The notes: generated by a model not told the origin, from the sequence alone. Numbered from the stretch's first letter, positions 15,288-24,035 are shown. The stretch: 64,000 nt of DNA from Eubacteriales bacterium (GCA_030533415.1 JAUNJE010000002.1:24927-88926); one strand, 5' to 3'. Numbers and translations are program-made.

Positions 15288-15917
15288 TCAGGCCAATATT
15301 TCCAGCAATTGCGTCAGAGTGCGGATTTCAAGATCCGCTTTTTGATCTTGGGAAGAAGGAACCTGCATGCCGCCGAAGCCGTTTTTGATCCACGCGGTCT
15401 GGTATCCCAGCGCTTTGGCGGGACGGATATCGTTGTCCAGCCGGTCACCGACCATCATGGCCTCCTGAGGCTGGCAGTTGGCCCGTTCCAGGGCAAGCTC
15501 AAATATCCGTGGGTCCGGTTTCGCGGCCCGGCAATCCCAGGAGGATACGACCACCGAAAAATATTGCGCGATGCCCCATTGCCGCAACCGCTCCTGCAGC
15601 CCCTCCGATTGGTTCGCGATAATGCCCAGGCTGTAGCGTTTTGAAAGCGCCGCAAGCACTTCCGGGGCATCTGCATATAACGATTCCAATTCATGGCGGT
15701 AAGGCGCGGTCTCATGTAAGTGAAATTTTTCTATAACGGTTCGGTATTGGGGCAAGCACCGCAGGGACGCCTGTACAATTTCCTGATAGATGCGCTCCGG
15801 GGTCAGGCCCAGGGCTTTGGCTTCTGCCGTTTGCGCCTGTTCCTTGCACCGCTGTTCCCAAACCCGGTCCTCATTGACCAATGTATAGCCGATATCAAAA
15901 AAGATGTATTTCAGCAT
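15288..15917 (-). CDS. HAD-superfamily hydrolase
   Basis: A 209-residue HAD phosphatase-like protein with motif I YIFFDIGYTLV, motif II GIIANQSEG, motif III RAAKPDPRIF and motif IV MMVGDRLDNDI. In motif I the second aspartate (general acid) is Gly (DIGYT), a variant found in a number of HAD subfamilies. A helical cap lies between motifs I and II. It overlaps the end of galT by 7 bp on the same strand and so belongs to the galK-galT unit. A role in sugar-phosphate dephosphorylation is plausible from context only. Confidence 0.8.
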   Translation of the reverse strand: MLKYIFFDIGYTLVNEDRVWEQRCKEQAQTAEAKALGLTPERIYQEIVQASLRCLPQYRTVIEKFHLHETAPYRHELESLYADAPEVLAALSKRYSLGIIANQSEGLQERLRQWGIAQYFSVVVSSWDCRAAKPDPRIFELALERANCQPQEAMMVGDRLDNDIRPAKALGYQTAWIKNGFGGMQVPSSQDQKADLEIRTLTQLLEILA

Positions 15918-17416
15918 ACCAGCTGCCCGTTTACGGTGTCTACGAATTTCAGGAATGCGGAACGCCCCTCCGGTGTGTTCTTATACACGCCGGCATCCTC
16001 CAGCACTGCGGCAAACACCTTGCCGGTCTCCTGCATCAGGATGTCCATAACCGTTTCCTCTGTGAAGGTATGGCGTGTTTTCAGCTCTTCCACCCAATCC
16101 GCATGTTTGGACAATACCGGGTCGGCCCCGATATCTTTGCCTGCCAGGATTGCGGCAGCCAAGCCGGTCAGCTCGCCCTTTAAGCGGCTGGGCAGCACGG
16201 CTAGGCCCATGACCTCGATCAGGCCGATGTTTTCTTTCTTGATGTGGTGCTTGTCCGCGTGAGGGTGGAATACGCCCAGGGGATGCTCCTGGGTGGTAAT
16301 GTTGCACCGCAGAACCAGATCCAGCTCGTACTGCTCCCCCCGGCGCCGGGCGATGGGGGTGATGGTGTTGTGGGGTTCCCCGTCGGAGAAGGCAACGACC
16401 CCCGCGCTTTCGTCGGAATAGCCCCGCCAGGATGTCAGAATCTTGTCCGCCAGCCCGGCAATTCTTGCCGGGTCCGCTCCGGTCAGGCGAATGACGCTCA
16501 TGGGCCATTTGACGATGCCCGCATGGATATCCTCATAGCCCTGGAAGGAAACTTCCGTTTCGATTCTGGCGCGCTCCATGGCGAACTGGTAATGGCCGCC
16601 CTGGAAATGCTCATGGCTCAGAATGGAGCCGCCCACAATGGGCAGGTCCGCATTGGAGCCGACAAAGTAATGGGGGAAGGCCTTTACGAAGTCCAGCAGC
16701 TTTTCGAAGGCCGCCCGGTCGATCTTCATGGGGATGTGCTGGGCGTTGAATACGATGCAGTGCTCATTATAGTAGACATAGGGAGAGTATTGCAGGCACC
16801 AGTCCGCGCCGCAGATCTCGATGGGCACGATCCGGTGGTTTGCCCGGGCAGGGTGGTTCATGCGGCCTGCGTAGCCCTCGTTTTCCCGGCAGAGCTGGCA
16901 TTTGGGATACCCGGACTGGGGGGCGTTCTTGGCGGCGGCAATGGCCTTGGGGTCCTTCTCCGGCTTGCTCAGGTTGATGGTGATATCCATTTCGCCGTAT
17001 TCGCTTTCGTACTTCCAGCGCATGTCCTTGGCGATGCGGTAGCGGCGGATGTAATCGGTGTCACAGCTGAATTTGTAGTACCAGTCGGTGGCCGTGATAG
17101 GGCTGTCCGCATACTTTTCCCGGAAGGTGCGGATAACTTCCCGGGGCATGGGCGTCACGGCCCCCATGAGCCGGGTGTCAAAAATATCCCGGGCGGTGAT
17201 GTTGTCTTCGCACAGGCCCTGGGCGACCGCGTAATCCAGAAGGCCCCGGAGAATCTCCTCCAGATCTTCTGTCTGTGGTTCGTCCGAAGGTGCGTAATCG
17301 TCCTTGCAAAGCAGATCCAGCAGCCGGTTGGTCAGAACCTGATGGTCGACAGGCTCCGCAAGCCCGCGGTTCATGGCGTAGGATACCAGAGAATCAATAT
17401 AGGTTTCGATTTTCAT
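15911..17416 (-). CDS. galT: UDP-glucose-hexose-1-phosphate uridylyltransferase (Firmicutes type)
   Basis: A 501-residue GalT of the long Firmicutes class (GalT family 2). The enzyme exchanges galactose-1-phosphate with UDP-glucose in the Leloir pathway through a uridylylated histidine. The nucleophile motif H-x-H-x-Q is present in GGSILSHEHFQGGHYQF. Other typical segments are CQLCRENEGYAGRMNHPARA and TQEHPLGVFHPHADKHHIKK. Length agrees with the family. AAAAAGGAGCGG precedes the ATG. It lies downstream of galK on the same strand, separated by ~400 bp of repeats, and overlaps the HAD gene. No galE is in the window. Confidence 0.95.
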   Translation of the reverse strand: MKIETYIDSLVSYAMNRGLAEPVDHQVLTNRLLDLLCKDDYAPSDEPQTEDLEEILRGLLDYAVAQGLCEDNITARDIFDTRLMGAVTPMPREVIRTFREKYADSPITATDWYYKFSCDTDYIRRYRIAKDMRWKYESEYGEMDITINLSKPEKDPKAIAAAKNAPQSGYPKCQLCRENEGYAGRMNHPARANHRIVPIEICGADWCLQYSPYVYYNEHCIVFNAQHIPMKIDRAAFEKLLDFVKAFPHYFVGSNADLPIVGGSILSHEHFQGGHYQFAMERARIETEVSFQGYEDIHAGIVKWPMSVIRLTGADPARIAGLADKILTSWRGYSDESAGVVAFSDGEPHNTITPIARRRGEQYELDLVLRCNITTQEHPLGVFHPHADKHHIKKENIGLIEVMGLAVLPSRLKGELTGLAAAILAGKDIGADPVLSKHADWVEELKTRHTFTEETVMDILMQETGKVFAAVLEDAGVYKNTPEGRSAFLKFVDTVNGQLVC

Positions 17417-17433
17417 ATAACCGCTCCTTTTTT

Positions 17434-17603
17434 ATACTGATATTCCATTAAAAAGCTTCATTCACAAGAATTGAACTTTTTAATAGGAAAATCATAATGA
17501 GATGCGTTTTCGTGTTTTACTATCTTAAAAATCACGAAAACGGCAGCGCCGTCAGGCGGTGCCTTCTTTATAAAAATGAAACATTTTTATAAAGAAACAG
17601 TAT
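17434..17603. repeat. Dispersed small repeat, copy B
   Basis: A 170-bp relative of the unit at 5554-5758, bounded by the same ATACTG and CAGTAT ends. It carries the same CACGAAAACGG arm, GCCGTCAGGCGGTGCC block and terminal hairpin (CTTTATAAAAATG AAA CATTTTTATAAAG). It lacks ~45 bp of the middle of copy A and has a short insertion near its left end. It sits directly upstream of galT. Confidence 0.75.
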
Positions 17604-17655
17604 TAATGCGAATCAAGCGTTGAATTGTTTGGAAAGAACGGGAAAACACACCAGT

Positions 17656-17775
17656 TGTCATCCTGAGCGAGCGGAGCGAGTCGAAGGATCTTGGCACTTA
17701 AGTTACGTACCAAGAAAAAGCAAATGCGAAGATCCTTCGACTCCGCCGCCTTTGGCGGCGACCCTCAGGATGACA
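17656..17775. repeat. REP-like long hairpin
   Basis: Outer arms TGTCATCCTGAG (17656-17667) and CTCAGGATGACA (17764-17775), inner arms GAGTCGAAGGATCTT (17678-17692) and AAGATCCTTCGACTC (17729-17743), both perfect. This TCATCCTGAG...GGATC motif is a widespread intergenic palindromic repeat in bacterial genomes. It separates galK from galT and may terminate or stabilise transcripts. Confidence 0.75.
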
Positions 17776-17819
17776 GCCGTTCAGAATGCTTTCACTGTTT
17801 CAACTCTTGATTCACATTA

Positions 17820-19025
17820 TTACACTTCCATCTCTACGCCGCCCTGGGGACGGATGGACAGCACATGGCAGGCGCCCTGGCCCAGCACGGCGTCAATGCC
17901 CGCTTTGAATTCGTCCAGGATATCGAACGGGACAAAGGCCTGTACAGTGCCCGCAAAGCCGCCGCCGTGGACCCGGTAGGCGCCCCGGCCGTTCAGATAG
18001 TGCTCGCACAGCGCCAGGGAAACCGCCACGTCCTGGTGTGCCTTGTAGCCTGAGGGGATAACATTCTGTAAATACATATAGGAGGAGTACCCGCTCTGCT
18101 TTACCAGACCCAGGAATTTTTCAAAATCTCCGGCCTTCAGTGCCGCCACCTGCTGGGGAACTCTCGCGTTCTCCTGATAGATATGGACCGCCCGCAGCAC
18201 AGCACGGTCACCGCATTCTTTCCGCAGGGCGGGCAGTTCGGCATAGAAGTCTTTTTCGCTGATCTGCGTCAGCACATCCTTGCCGAAATGGGCGCAGACG
18301 GCCCTCAGCTCTCCGGGAACGGCGGCGTATTCGTCGGTCAGGTCCGCATGGCTTGCTTGGCTGTCGATGATGCACAATGCGTGGCCGCAGGAAGCAAAAT
18401 CAAAATCCACCGGCTCGATAATGGGGTTGTCCTTGTCGAAGAAATCAATGGTCACAAGATTTCCCACTGCGGAAGCCATCTGGTCCATCAGGCCGCAGGG
18501 CTTGCCGAAGAACACGTTTTCCGCGTACTGGCCGATCATGGCGATTTCCGGCTGGGAAACCCTGCCGTCAAAGAACAGCCCGTTAATGACCGTTCCGATC
18601 AGCACCTCATAGGCAGCGGAAGAACTCAGTCCGGAGCCTGGCAGGACGGTGGATTCGCAGTAAGCGTCAAAGCCCTTGACCGCGCAGCCCATCTGGGCAA
18701 ACCGGGCAGCCACGCCCCGGATCAGGGCGGGGGTGGAGTTGATCTCCGCCTCCACAGGCGCCAACTCGGTAATACTTACCTCGCTGACAGGGTAGCCCTT
18801 GGAAAGAATACGGATGGTGTTCGTGCCATTGATGCGGACTGCCGCCCGGGTATCCAGATTTACCGCCGCCGCCAATACCCGGCCCCGCTGGTGGTCGGTA
18901 TGGTTGCCGCCGATCTCGGTACGGCCGGGAGCGGAAAAATAGCGTTCCGGTGTGCCGCCGAAAGCCGCAGCAAACCCGGCGTCCAAAATTCGTTTCTCCT
19001 CCGGGGAAAGAATAAGTGCAGACAT
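17820..19025 (-). CDS. galK: Galactokinase
   Basis: A 401-residue GHMP kinase that phosphorylates galactose at C1. The galactokinase signature is GRTEIGGNHTDHQRGRVL (canonical GRVNLIGEHTDYNGG), the ATP-binding motif LPGSGLSSSAAYEV and the third GHMP motif VHGGGFAGTVQAF. Start at 19025 (MSALILSPEEKR) follows GGGAGGATTCTT; the longer frame to 19064 lacks a ribosome site. A TATAAT on the minus strand (19087-19092) is a likely -10. With galT and the HAD gene it forms a galactose-utilisation unit. Confidence 0.95.
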   Translation of the reverse strand: MSALILSPEEKRILDAGFAAAFGGTPERYFSAPGRTEIGGNHTDHQRGRVLAAAVNLDTRAAVRINGTNTIRILSKGYPVSEVSITELAPVEAEINSTPALIRGVAARFAQMGCAVKGFDAYCESTVLPGSGLSSSAAYEVLIGTVINGLFFDGRVSQPEIAMIGQYAENVFFGKPCGLMDQMASAVGNLVTIDFFDKDNPIIEPVDFDFASCGHALCIIDSQASHADLTDEYAAVPGELRAVCAHFGKDVLTQISEKDFYAELPALRKECGDRAVLRAVHIYQENARVPQQVAALKAGDFEKFLGLVKQSGYSSYMYLQNVIPSGYKAHQDVAVSLALCEHYLNGRGAYRVHGGGFAGTVQAFVPFDILDEFKAGIDAVLGQGACHVLSIRPQGGVEMEV

Positions 19026-19175
19026 AAGAATCCTCCCAAAGATAGGCCGCAGAAGGCAGGCCATTTTTCATGCTTTTACATTTTTTATTATACAGGATTC
19101 TGACGAAAATGGAAGAGTTTTTCTGCTGATTTTTTCAAAGCACCCCAGGGAAACGAAAAAATTGTAAAATACCCC

Positions 19176-19203
19176 TTGACAAATTGCGCAACTGTGCTAT
19201 AAT
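19176..19203 (+). promoter_or_regulatory. Strong promoter of tRNA-Ala locus
   Basis: TTGACA (19176-19181), 16-bp spacer, TATAAT (19198-19203). It is followed in order by two tRNA-Ala 5' halves and the intact tRNA, so it likely transcribes all three. Confidence 0.8.
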
Positions 19204-19223
19204 ACAAAAGCTGTCTAATGCAT

Positions 19224-19268
19224 GGGGATGGCTCAGCTGGGAGCCCGGTTGAAGCGGTTACGCACCCC
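19224..19268 (+). other. attL-type junction 1: tRNA-Ala 5' half plus P' arm
   Basis: GGGGATGGCTCAGCTGGGAG resembles the 5' part of the intact tRNA (D-arm region), and then the sequence switches to CCCGGTTGAAGCGGTTACGCACCCC-type arm (19244-19268). The reverse complement of that arm, GGGGTGCGTAACCGCTTCAA, matches 18 of 20 bases in the arm next to the tRNA 3' half at 55517-55536. Together they form the two half-sites expected when a serine integrase splits an attP between attL and attR. Confidence 0.7.
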
Positions 19269-19305
19269 TCTTTTCAAAACTTAATAAACTCATTTCTTCC
19301 CATCT

Positions 19306-19352
19306 GGGGGTATAGCTCAGCTGGGAGCCCAAGCAATCCAGTTACGCACCCC
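19306..19352 (+). other. attL-type junction 2: second tRNA-Ala 5' half plus P'-like arm
   Basis: The first 22 bases equal the 5' end of the intact tRNA (GGGGGTATAGCTCAGCTGGG, AG), then CCCAAGCAATCCAGTTACGC, ACCCC follows. The arm shares GTTACGCACCCC with junction 1 but differs in its inner part, so it probably stems from a different element. No matching right junction is seen in the window. Confidence 0.6.
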
Positions 19353-19402
19353 ACTTCTTAAAATTTAATAATTATCACTTAGTTAGCTTTATCCATAGAT
19401 TC

Positions 19403-19478
<76 letters not shown>

Positions 19479-19501
19479 CAAAGGTTAGCTAAGTGCTAAT
19501 G

Positions 19502-19540
19502 AAAACACCTAGAATGGAAACATTTTGGGTGTTTTTCTTT
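19502..19540 (+). terminator. Terminator after tRNA-Ala
   Basis: AAAACACC (19502-19509) pairs with GGTGTTTT (19528-19535), followed by TCTTTTCCC; ends the tRNA transcript before the convergent recombinase gene. Confidence 0.7.
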
Positions 19541-19648
19541 TCCCCTGTTGGGGGTATCGCTCGCTTGGGGTATGGCTGTTTTTCTGCACTTTTCTGCCAT
19601 TTTGCCATCTTTTTTCGCTATGCAGGCGGCTGAGCGATACCCCCAATT

Positions 19649-21250
19649 TTAGGCTGAAATATCCAGCCCATTCAGGAACTGATTCAGGTCAAAATTGAAC
19701 TCTACATTCAATTTGTAGTCCCGGAAAACCTCTACCCGTCGGATCATGCAATTTACGATCATCTTTTTTGCTTCAAAGGTGGCGTGGTCATAGAGGTCAG
19801 CCCAGGAGATCAGTTCTTCATACTGGCTGGTCAAATGATTCAGAAGCTGTTCCTCGCTCAAAACAGCAGCTTCCGCTTCTTCATACTGATTTCTGAGTTC
19901 TCTGCACTTCGCTTCGGAATCCCGGATCAGTCCGGCAAGGGTATCCTGAGAAAAAGCACTCTCGCCCTGGATGCTGCGGACAATTTCTGCCCGGAGCACA
20001 TTCAAGGTTTCTGTGGCTTTGCTCAGTTCGGCCTTTACCGCCGCCATGTGGGATTTCCGAAGGTTCAGTTCCTTGGCATATCTTGCCTGAATCAAATCGT
20101 TCTTGGAAATGCCCTTCATCTTGCGGAAGATTCCCCGGATCATCTTGTCGATGATATCATTCAGAATGTGCATGGTGTATCCGGTGGGGCCGTCACATTC
20201 CGTTTGCTTTCTGGTCTTGCCGTAGCAGACATAGCGGATGCGGGGCGTTTTGTCCATAGTACCATCCCGCAGGCGGCGATACTTTCCGCTGGTGGTAAGG
20301 CTCAGCCTTGCACCGCAGTGACCACAGAACACATTGCCAGCCAGCAGGGACTGTCCTCTGGTATTCAAAGGAACCGTGGGCTGCTCCCTTGCATGGTCAG
20401 CCCGCTCCTCCCGGATTCTCTGGGCAGTTTCAAACTGCTGGGGTGTAATAATCTGTAATTCTGGAATCACCTCGGAGCGGCTGTCACCGGAACGAAGTAC
20501 CCCGGTATAGGTGAGGTTGCAGAGAATCCCACGAATAGACGCATGGTGCCAGTTCTTCCCGGCGCGGGTTCGGTAGCCAAGATGGTTCAGGTAAGTTGCG
20601 ATCCGCTGAGCGCCGTAGCCCTCGCTGGTGTACTTGTCAAAAATCAGACGAACGACAGCAGCTTCTTCCTCGTTGATTTGCAAATCCAGAAGCTCATGCT
20701 TTTTCTTGTTCAGCCGTCCGTTTTTCACCAGATCGTAGCCGTAGGCCGCAAAGCCGCCCTTAAAGTGACCGGCTTCCACAAGCTGACCCAAACTGGTGCG
20801 GGTACGGATGGAGGTTTTTTCACTTTCCCCATCGGCCTGCCAGAAGCGGATGTAATTCAGCAGCTTGTCCGTGTGGTTGTCAAACCGCTGCTCCCCTTCC
20901 TGGGTGCTCCAAACCTGAATGCCGTGCTTGCAGAACCACTCCACAACGAAGGGCGTTTCGTCTGCGATTCTGCCAATGCGGTCAAACATGAAAACCAGGA
21001 AGATGTCAAACTCTCCTCTGGCCGCCATGGCCTTGATGATTTGCAGCTTGTCCCGGGATTCGGCACGAACCTTATGCCCGGACACGCCTTCCTCCTGTTC
21101 CTCATGGACGATTGTCCAGCCCATCTTCGCGGCAAAGCTGTGACAGGCTTTTCGCTGCATGGGAATATCAGCCTCATGGTTTTCGGTATAGTCCACCTGC
21201 TTGCCCGTGGATACACGGTACAGGCAGCAAACTCGGTTTTGATTTGTCAT
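19649..21250 (-). CDS. Large serine recombinase (element integrase)
   Basis: A 533-residue large serine recombinase. The resolvase domain comes first (catalytic Ser14 in CLYRVSTGKQ, then DIFLVFMFDRIGRI), followed by the recombinase domain (AAYGYDLVKNGRL, RIATYLNHLGY), a zinc ribbon (GNVFCGHCGARL ... YVCYGKTRKQTECDG) and a coiled-coil segment (~390-460) typical of integrases with directionality control. It lies 170 bp past the tRNA-Ala, reading toward it, and would catalyse attP x attB recombination. The attP arms reconstructed from the two island ends form the inverted repeat expected for this class. A decayed relative of its C-terminus lies beyond the right end at 55.7 kb. Confidence 0.9.
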   Translation of the reverse strand: MTNQNRVCCLYRVSTGKQVDYTENHEADIPMQRKACHSFAAKMGWTIVHEEQEEGVSGHKVRAESRDKLQIIKAMAARGEFDIFLVFMFDRIGRIADETPFVVEWFCKHGIQVWSTQEGEQRFDNHTDKLLNYIRFWQADGESEKTSIRTRTSLGQLVEAGHFKGGFAAYGYDLVKNGRLNKKKHELLDLQINEEEAAVVRLIFDKYTSEGYGAQRIATYLNHLGYRTRAGKNWHHASIRGILCNLTYTGVLRSGDSRSEVIPELQIITPQQFETAQRIREERADHAREQPTVPLNTRGQSLLAGNVFCGHCGARLSLTTSGKYRRLRDGTMDKTPRIRYVCYGKTRKQTECDGPTGYTMHILNDIIDKMIRGIFRKMKGISKNDLIQARYAKELNLRKSHMAAVKAELSKATETLNVLRAEIVRSIQGESAFSQDTLAGLIRDSEAKCRELRNQYEEAEAAVLSEEQLLNHLTSQYEELISWADLYDHATFEAKKMIVNCMIRRVEVFRDYKLNVEFNFDLNQFLNGLDISA

Positions 21251-21450
21251 TGTTCGGTACTCCTTTCATCTTCTGAAAGGGGTATCTTTGTATGGGATGT
21301 GGAATTGTCAAGGTGCACATCCTCATTATATCCACTGTCGCCCCAATCCGCAAGTGTAAAAGCGGAATTCATCAGAATATCCCGGATTCTGAAAAAGGTC
21401 TCCGGCATAGGCAGCTTGGAAAAGGTGGCGTACACTTCATGTCCATCCAC
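21247..21450 (-). CDS. Small conserved-looking protein upstream of recombinase
   Basis: A frame of 67 residues from a GTG (DGHEVYATFSKLPMPETF, FRIRDILMNSAFTLADWG) that overlaps the start of the recombinase gene by 4 bp. The same frame stays open upstream (REELRITDCIQKTFLVDGHE), so the true start may be further 5', though no ATG with a good ribosome site is seen. Translational coupling to the recombinase suggests an accessory, perhaps a directionality factor; this is inference and the protein is not recognised. Confidence 0.5.
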   Translation of the reverse strand: MDGHEVYATFSKLPMPETFFRIRDILMNSAFTLADWGDSGYNEDVHLDNSTSHTKIPLSEDERSTEQ

Positions 21451-21476
21451 CAGAAATGTTTTTTGAATACAGTCTG

Positions 21477-21587
21477 TTATACGCAGTTCCTCCCTGGTCG
21501 CTTCCCGATTCCTCCGTTGGATACATAGAGCGTTTTCCTATGGATGGCAGCGGCCTTGCGACAAATTGTTGATGTGATTGATTTCAT
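21477..21587 (-). CDS. Small 36-aa basic peptide
   Basis: MKSITSTICRKAAAIHRKTL ... ends RPGRNCV. AAAGGAGTG lies eight bases before the ATG, which makes translation likely. It is basic and sits between the relaxase and recombinase genes. No family is recognised. Confidence 0.4.
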   Translation of the reverse strand: MKSITSTICRKAAAIHRKTLYVSNGGIGKRPGRNCV

Positions 21588-21645
21588 AATGAACACTCCT
21601 TTTTCAGTTGTCATTTTGAGATTACAAAATCTGACCGCCAAGCGA

Positions 21646-23013
21646 TCATCGGTGAATCGTCTCCTTTTGCTTCTTCTCTTTGGCAATGGCTGTCTGTGTC
21701 TGTCGAGCTAATTCCAGTGCACGGTCAAAAACCTGTGTTCCCATGTGCTTTCGGAGCAAATGATAGTCAGACAGTTCTTGATTCATCTGCGCCTCCCTGT
21801 CCTCAGATTCCGTTAAGCGAGTCTGGAGCCGATCCACCTGACGGGTGAGATTTTCATTGCGGTGCAAGAGCTGCCGGCACTTTTCTTTCAGGTTGACACA
21901 CTGAGTGTATAGTTTCAGAAGCAGTTTACCGAAGTGTGCCATCATGGGGATAATCCGGGAGCGGTAGCCCTTGGCGGATTCCAACGGCGTGGGTGTAGGG
22001 AGCCATTCATCCGGCGGACGGATAAATTCGGCGGCATACTTTTCCGCATTTTTCATCCCACTGGACAATGCCCTGTACTGCTCCTGAATGGCATCCCGAT
22101 TCTGCTTGGCGGTATTCAGCTCTGCCTCTGTGGAATTCAGCTTATCCGAGGCAGCTTCCAAATCGGAGAGCAGAGACTCCATGTCATTCTGTTTTTCGCT
22201 GACCGCTTCCCGGAGCTGTTCCAGCCGCTCCTGCTCAGCCTGAACCTTAAACTGTGTCACTGTCAGATGTTCCTCGGTGCTGCCGCGTTCGCCGCGCTCC
22301 ACATCGGTGTATCCGGCGGCGCGCATGGCGTTGAAGAAATCATCCTGAAGGACACTGTAGGATTTTTTCAGAATCGGTTTTCCTTTTGCGGTCAGAATGG
22401 GATTTCCGTTCTCGTCCAGAGAAGGCTGTGACTGCCACTTCTTACTGCTGCTGACCTGCATGATCGTTTCCTTCACGGTGCCAACCAGTGATTTGTCCTT
22501 GCAGCGCTTGCTCCAAAGAATCTGTTTTTCAACAACCGGGATGTACACAACATGGAGATGGTAGTGGTATACATCTTCTCCCAGAGCTTCGGACATAGCC
22601 CGGTTCCGTTCGTCTGCGTGCATCACAGCGGAGAGGATGTACTGCTCACCACCTACAATATCCACGGCGGCTTTGTAGGCATCGGCATAAAACTGTTTTG
22701 CAAATTCATAGCCGCCGTGATTGTAGAAGTAAGCGGAGTTCACATCAAAGATCAGTTCACCGTAGAGGTTGGCATTTTCTTTTAGACCACGGGTCGAGAT
22801 GACACCATCAGCCTTCATCTGCTCAAACATTTCTGCATAACTGCCTGTGGGTGCTTTGAGATGAACATTGTAAGAGAGCCGCTCCGGTACGATATCCGGG
22901 TTGGTATAGGATTCCTTTTCCCGCTCATTGTGTCGTTGGGCGTTGGTGATTTTGGAAGCAGTCAGATTTACATTTCTTGCTACGGTACGGTCAATACCGT
23001 CGTTTCTTGCCAT
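21646..23013 (-). CDS. MobV-family relaxase (plasmid recombination/mobilisation protein)
   Basis: A 455-residue Pre/Mob (MobV) relaxase. The N-terminal domain holds the family's KxTxxNxxAxxRHNERE-like start (ASKITNAQRHNEREKESYTN), the conserved EIIFDVNSAYFY-type strand (ELIFDVNSAYFYNHGG) and the histidine motif EDVYHYHLHVVYIPVVE. A long coiled coil (~250-340) and a C-terminal helical part follow. MobV relaxases nick oriT and lead the strand into a helper conjugation pore. Start at 23013 (MARNDGIDR) follows AAAGAAAGGATTG; alternative ATG at 23040. Hairpins upstream (23068-23299) are candidates for oriT. Confidence 0.85.
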   Translation of the reverse strand: MARNDGIDRTVARNVNLTASKITNAQRHNEREKESYTNPDIVPERLSYNVHLKAPTGSYAEMFEQMKADGVISTRGLKENANLYGELIFDVNSAYFYNHGGYEFAKQFYADAYKAAVDIVGGEQYILSAVMHADERNRAMSEALGEDVYHYHLHVVYIPVVEKQILWSKRCKDKSLVGTVKETIMQVSSSKKWQSQPSLDENGNPILTAKGKPILKKSYSVLQDDFFNAMRAAGYTDVERGERGSTEEHLTVTQFKVQAEQERLEQLREAVSEKQNDMESLLSDLEAASDKLNSTEAELNTAKQNRDAIQEQYRALSSGMKNAEKYAAEFIRPPDEWLPTPTPLESAKGYRSRIIPMMAHFGKLLLKLYTQCVNLKEKCRQLLHRNENLTRQVDRLQTRLTESEDREAQMNQELSDYHLLRKHMGTQVFDRALELARQTQTAIAKEKKQKETIHR

Positions 23014-23067
23014 TGGGGGTTCAATCCTTTCTTTATTCATTTTTGGTTTCGGGAAGCCACGGGGGAG

Positions 23068-23299
23068 CACTTCTGCGGAAGTGTAATAACCCACTATGAT
23101 TCTTTCATCCTACGGCTGCAAAGTATCGTGGGCTCTCCGAGGGGGAACGGGGGATGCGGCTTCTGCGGAAGCCTCTGCCGTGGATTACAAGCGGTACCCA
23201 CTTTGCAATTCCACGGCACGGACAGCGGTGATTTCCCAACCGAGTAGGGCAGTCACCACTGTCCGCTGTCTGAGAGAAAACCGTGATGTTCTCTCAGAC
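23068..23299. other. Candidate oriT region upstream of MobV gene
   Basis: Three perfect inverted repeats occur before the relaxase gene: CACTTC-TGCG-GAAGTG (23068-23083), GGCTTC-TGCG-GAAGCC (23158-23173) with the same core and loop, and GTCTGAGAGAA/TTCTCTCAGAC with a 10-nt loop (23268-23299). MobV origins usually lie just upstream of mob and contain such hairpins. The nick site is not identified. Confidence 0.45.
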
Positions 23300-23385
23300 G
23301 ATCCACGCTGAACTCTGCGGATTTCATCGTGGGGACGGGAGATGCGAGGGGCAGGATGCGTGTGGAGATGCGGGCGGGAGCATGA

Positions 23386-23598
23386 TTACTCCCTCTTTTT
23401 CTGCCAGACGATTTCATAGCCCAGCACGTCGGCAAGCTCCAAAACTTCCTTGTAGCGGATGCTCTCCCGCTGGAGCTTGGCGGACAGATTAGAGACGCTG
23501 TCGCTCCATCCGTATTCATCGGAAAGCAGATCAACCACCTGCTGCATGGTCATACCGGCACGGACGATCTGTGCCCTTAATTCATTGCGTACATTCAT
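23386..23598 (-). CDS. Small HTH (XRE-like) protein
   Basis: A 70-residue helix-turn-helix protein (MNVRNELRAQIVRAGMTMQQ, VVDLLSDEYGWSDSVSNLSAKL, QRESIRYKEVLELADVLGYEIVW). The layout of phage/plasmid-type HTH proteins that carry an extended turn is visible. It has GGAGG upstream and lies between the candidate oriT and the probable replication region, so it may control mobilisation or replication genes. Confidence 0.75.
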   Translation of the reverse strand: MNVRNELRAQIVRAGMTMQQVVDLLSDEYGWSDSVSNLSAKLQRESIRYKEVLELADVLGYEIVWQKKRE

Positions 23599-24035
23599 TG
23601 TGATAAACCTCCATAAAAATAGTGATGAAAATAGCGAAGTCGGTGCGCCCTACGGCGTATCCGCTTCGCTGGTGAGTGAAAAATGTGTAAATAGGGAAAT
23701 CTGTTCAGAATTTCCGTGATGATGTCCTGTTAACAGGTGACCCTATCCCACTTTCCTGTTTCGTGGGATTTGGTTGGAAACGGTGAAAAGCCCCGCGATT
23801 CTGTGAAAATGATTCGCGGTTCAAAGAAGCGCGATTTCGTGAAATCGTTTTATTTGGCAGTGGAAAACTTTCCGATTTCCACTACCCCTGATTTTCAAAC
23901 CCCAGAAACAGGGGGGCATCTCCACAAGATGAACACTTTTGATACAGGTGAACATAGCGTGATATGCTGCGTACATACGTACAGAAGTCAGCCGGACACT
24001 CATGTGTCCCAGCCCCCTGGTACGTACGTACGCGG
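23599..24035. other. Gene-free region, candidate replication origin
   Basis: About 440 bp without a convincing gene, between the HTH gene and the helicase gene. It contains two similar repeats, CGCGATTCTGTGAAAAT (23794-23810) and CGCGATTTCGTGAAAT (23830-23845), the latter with palindrome CGATTTCGTGAAATCG, an inverted pair TGGAAA/TTTCCA, and GTACGTACGTACG near the right end. Its position beside primase and helicase genes suggests an origin for the excised element. Confidence 0.35.

Noticed and set aside
16244-17440. 398-codon plus-strand frame antisense to galT
   Set aside because: galT is complete with its H-x-H-x-Q motif; the antisense frame has no recognisable features.
19224-19352. Two additional tRNA genes
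   Set aside because: Only the 5' third resembles tRNA-Ala; anticodon and T-arms are absent and replaced by attP-like arms, so they are junction remnants.
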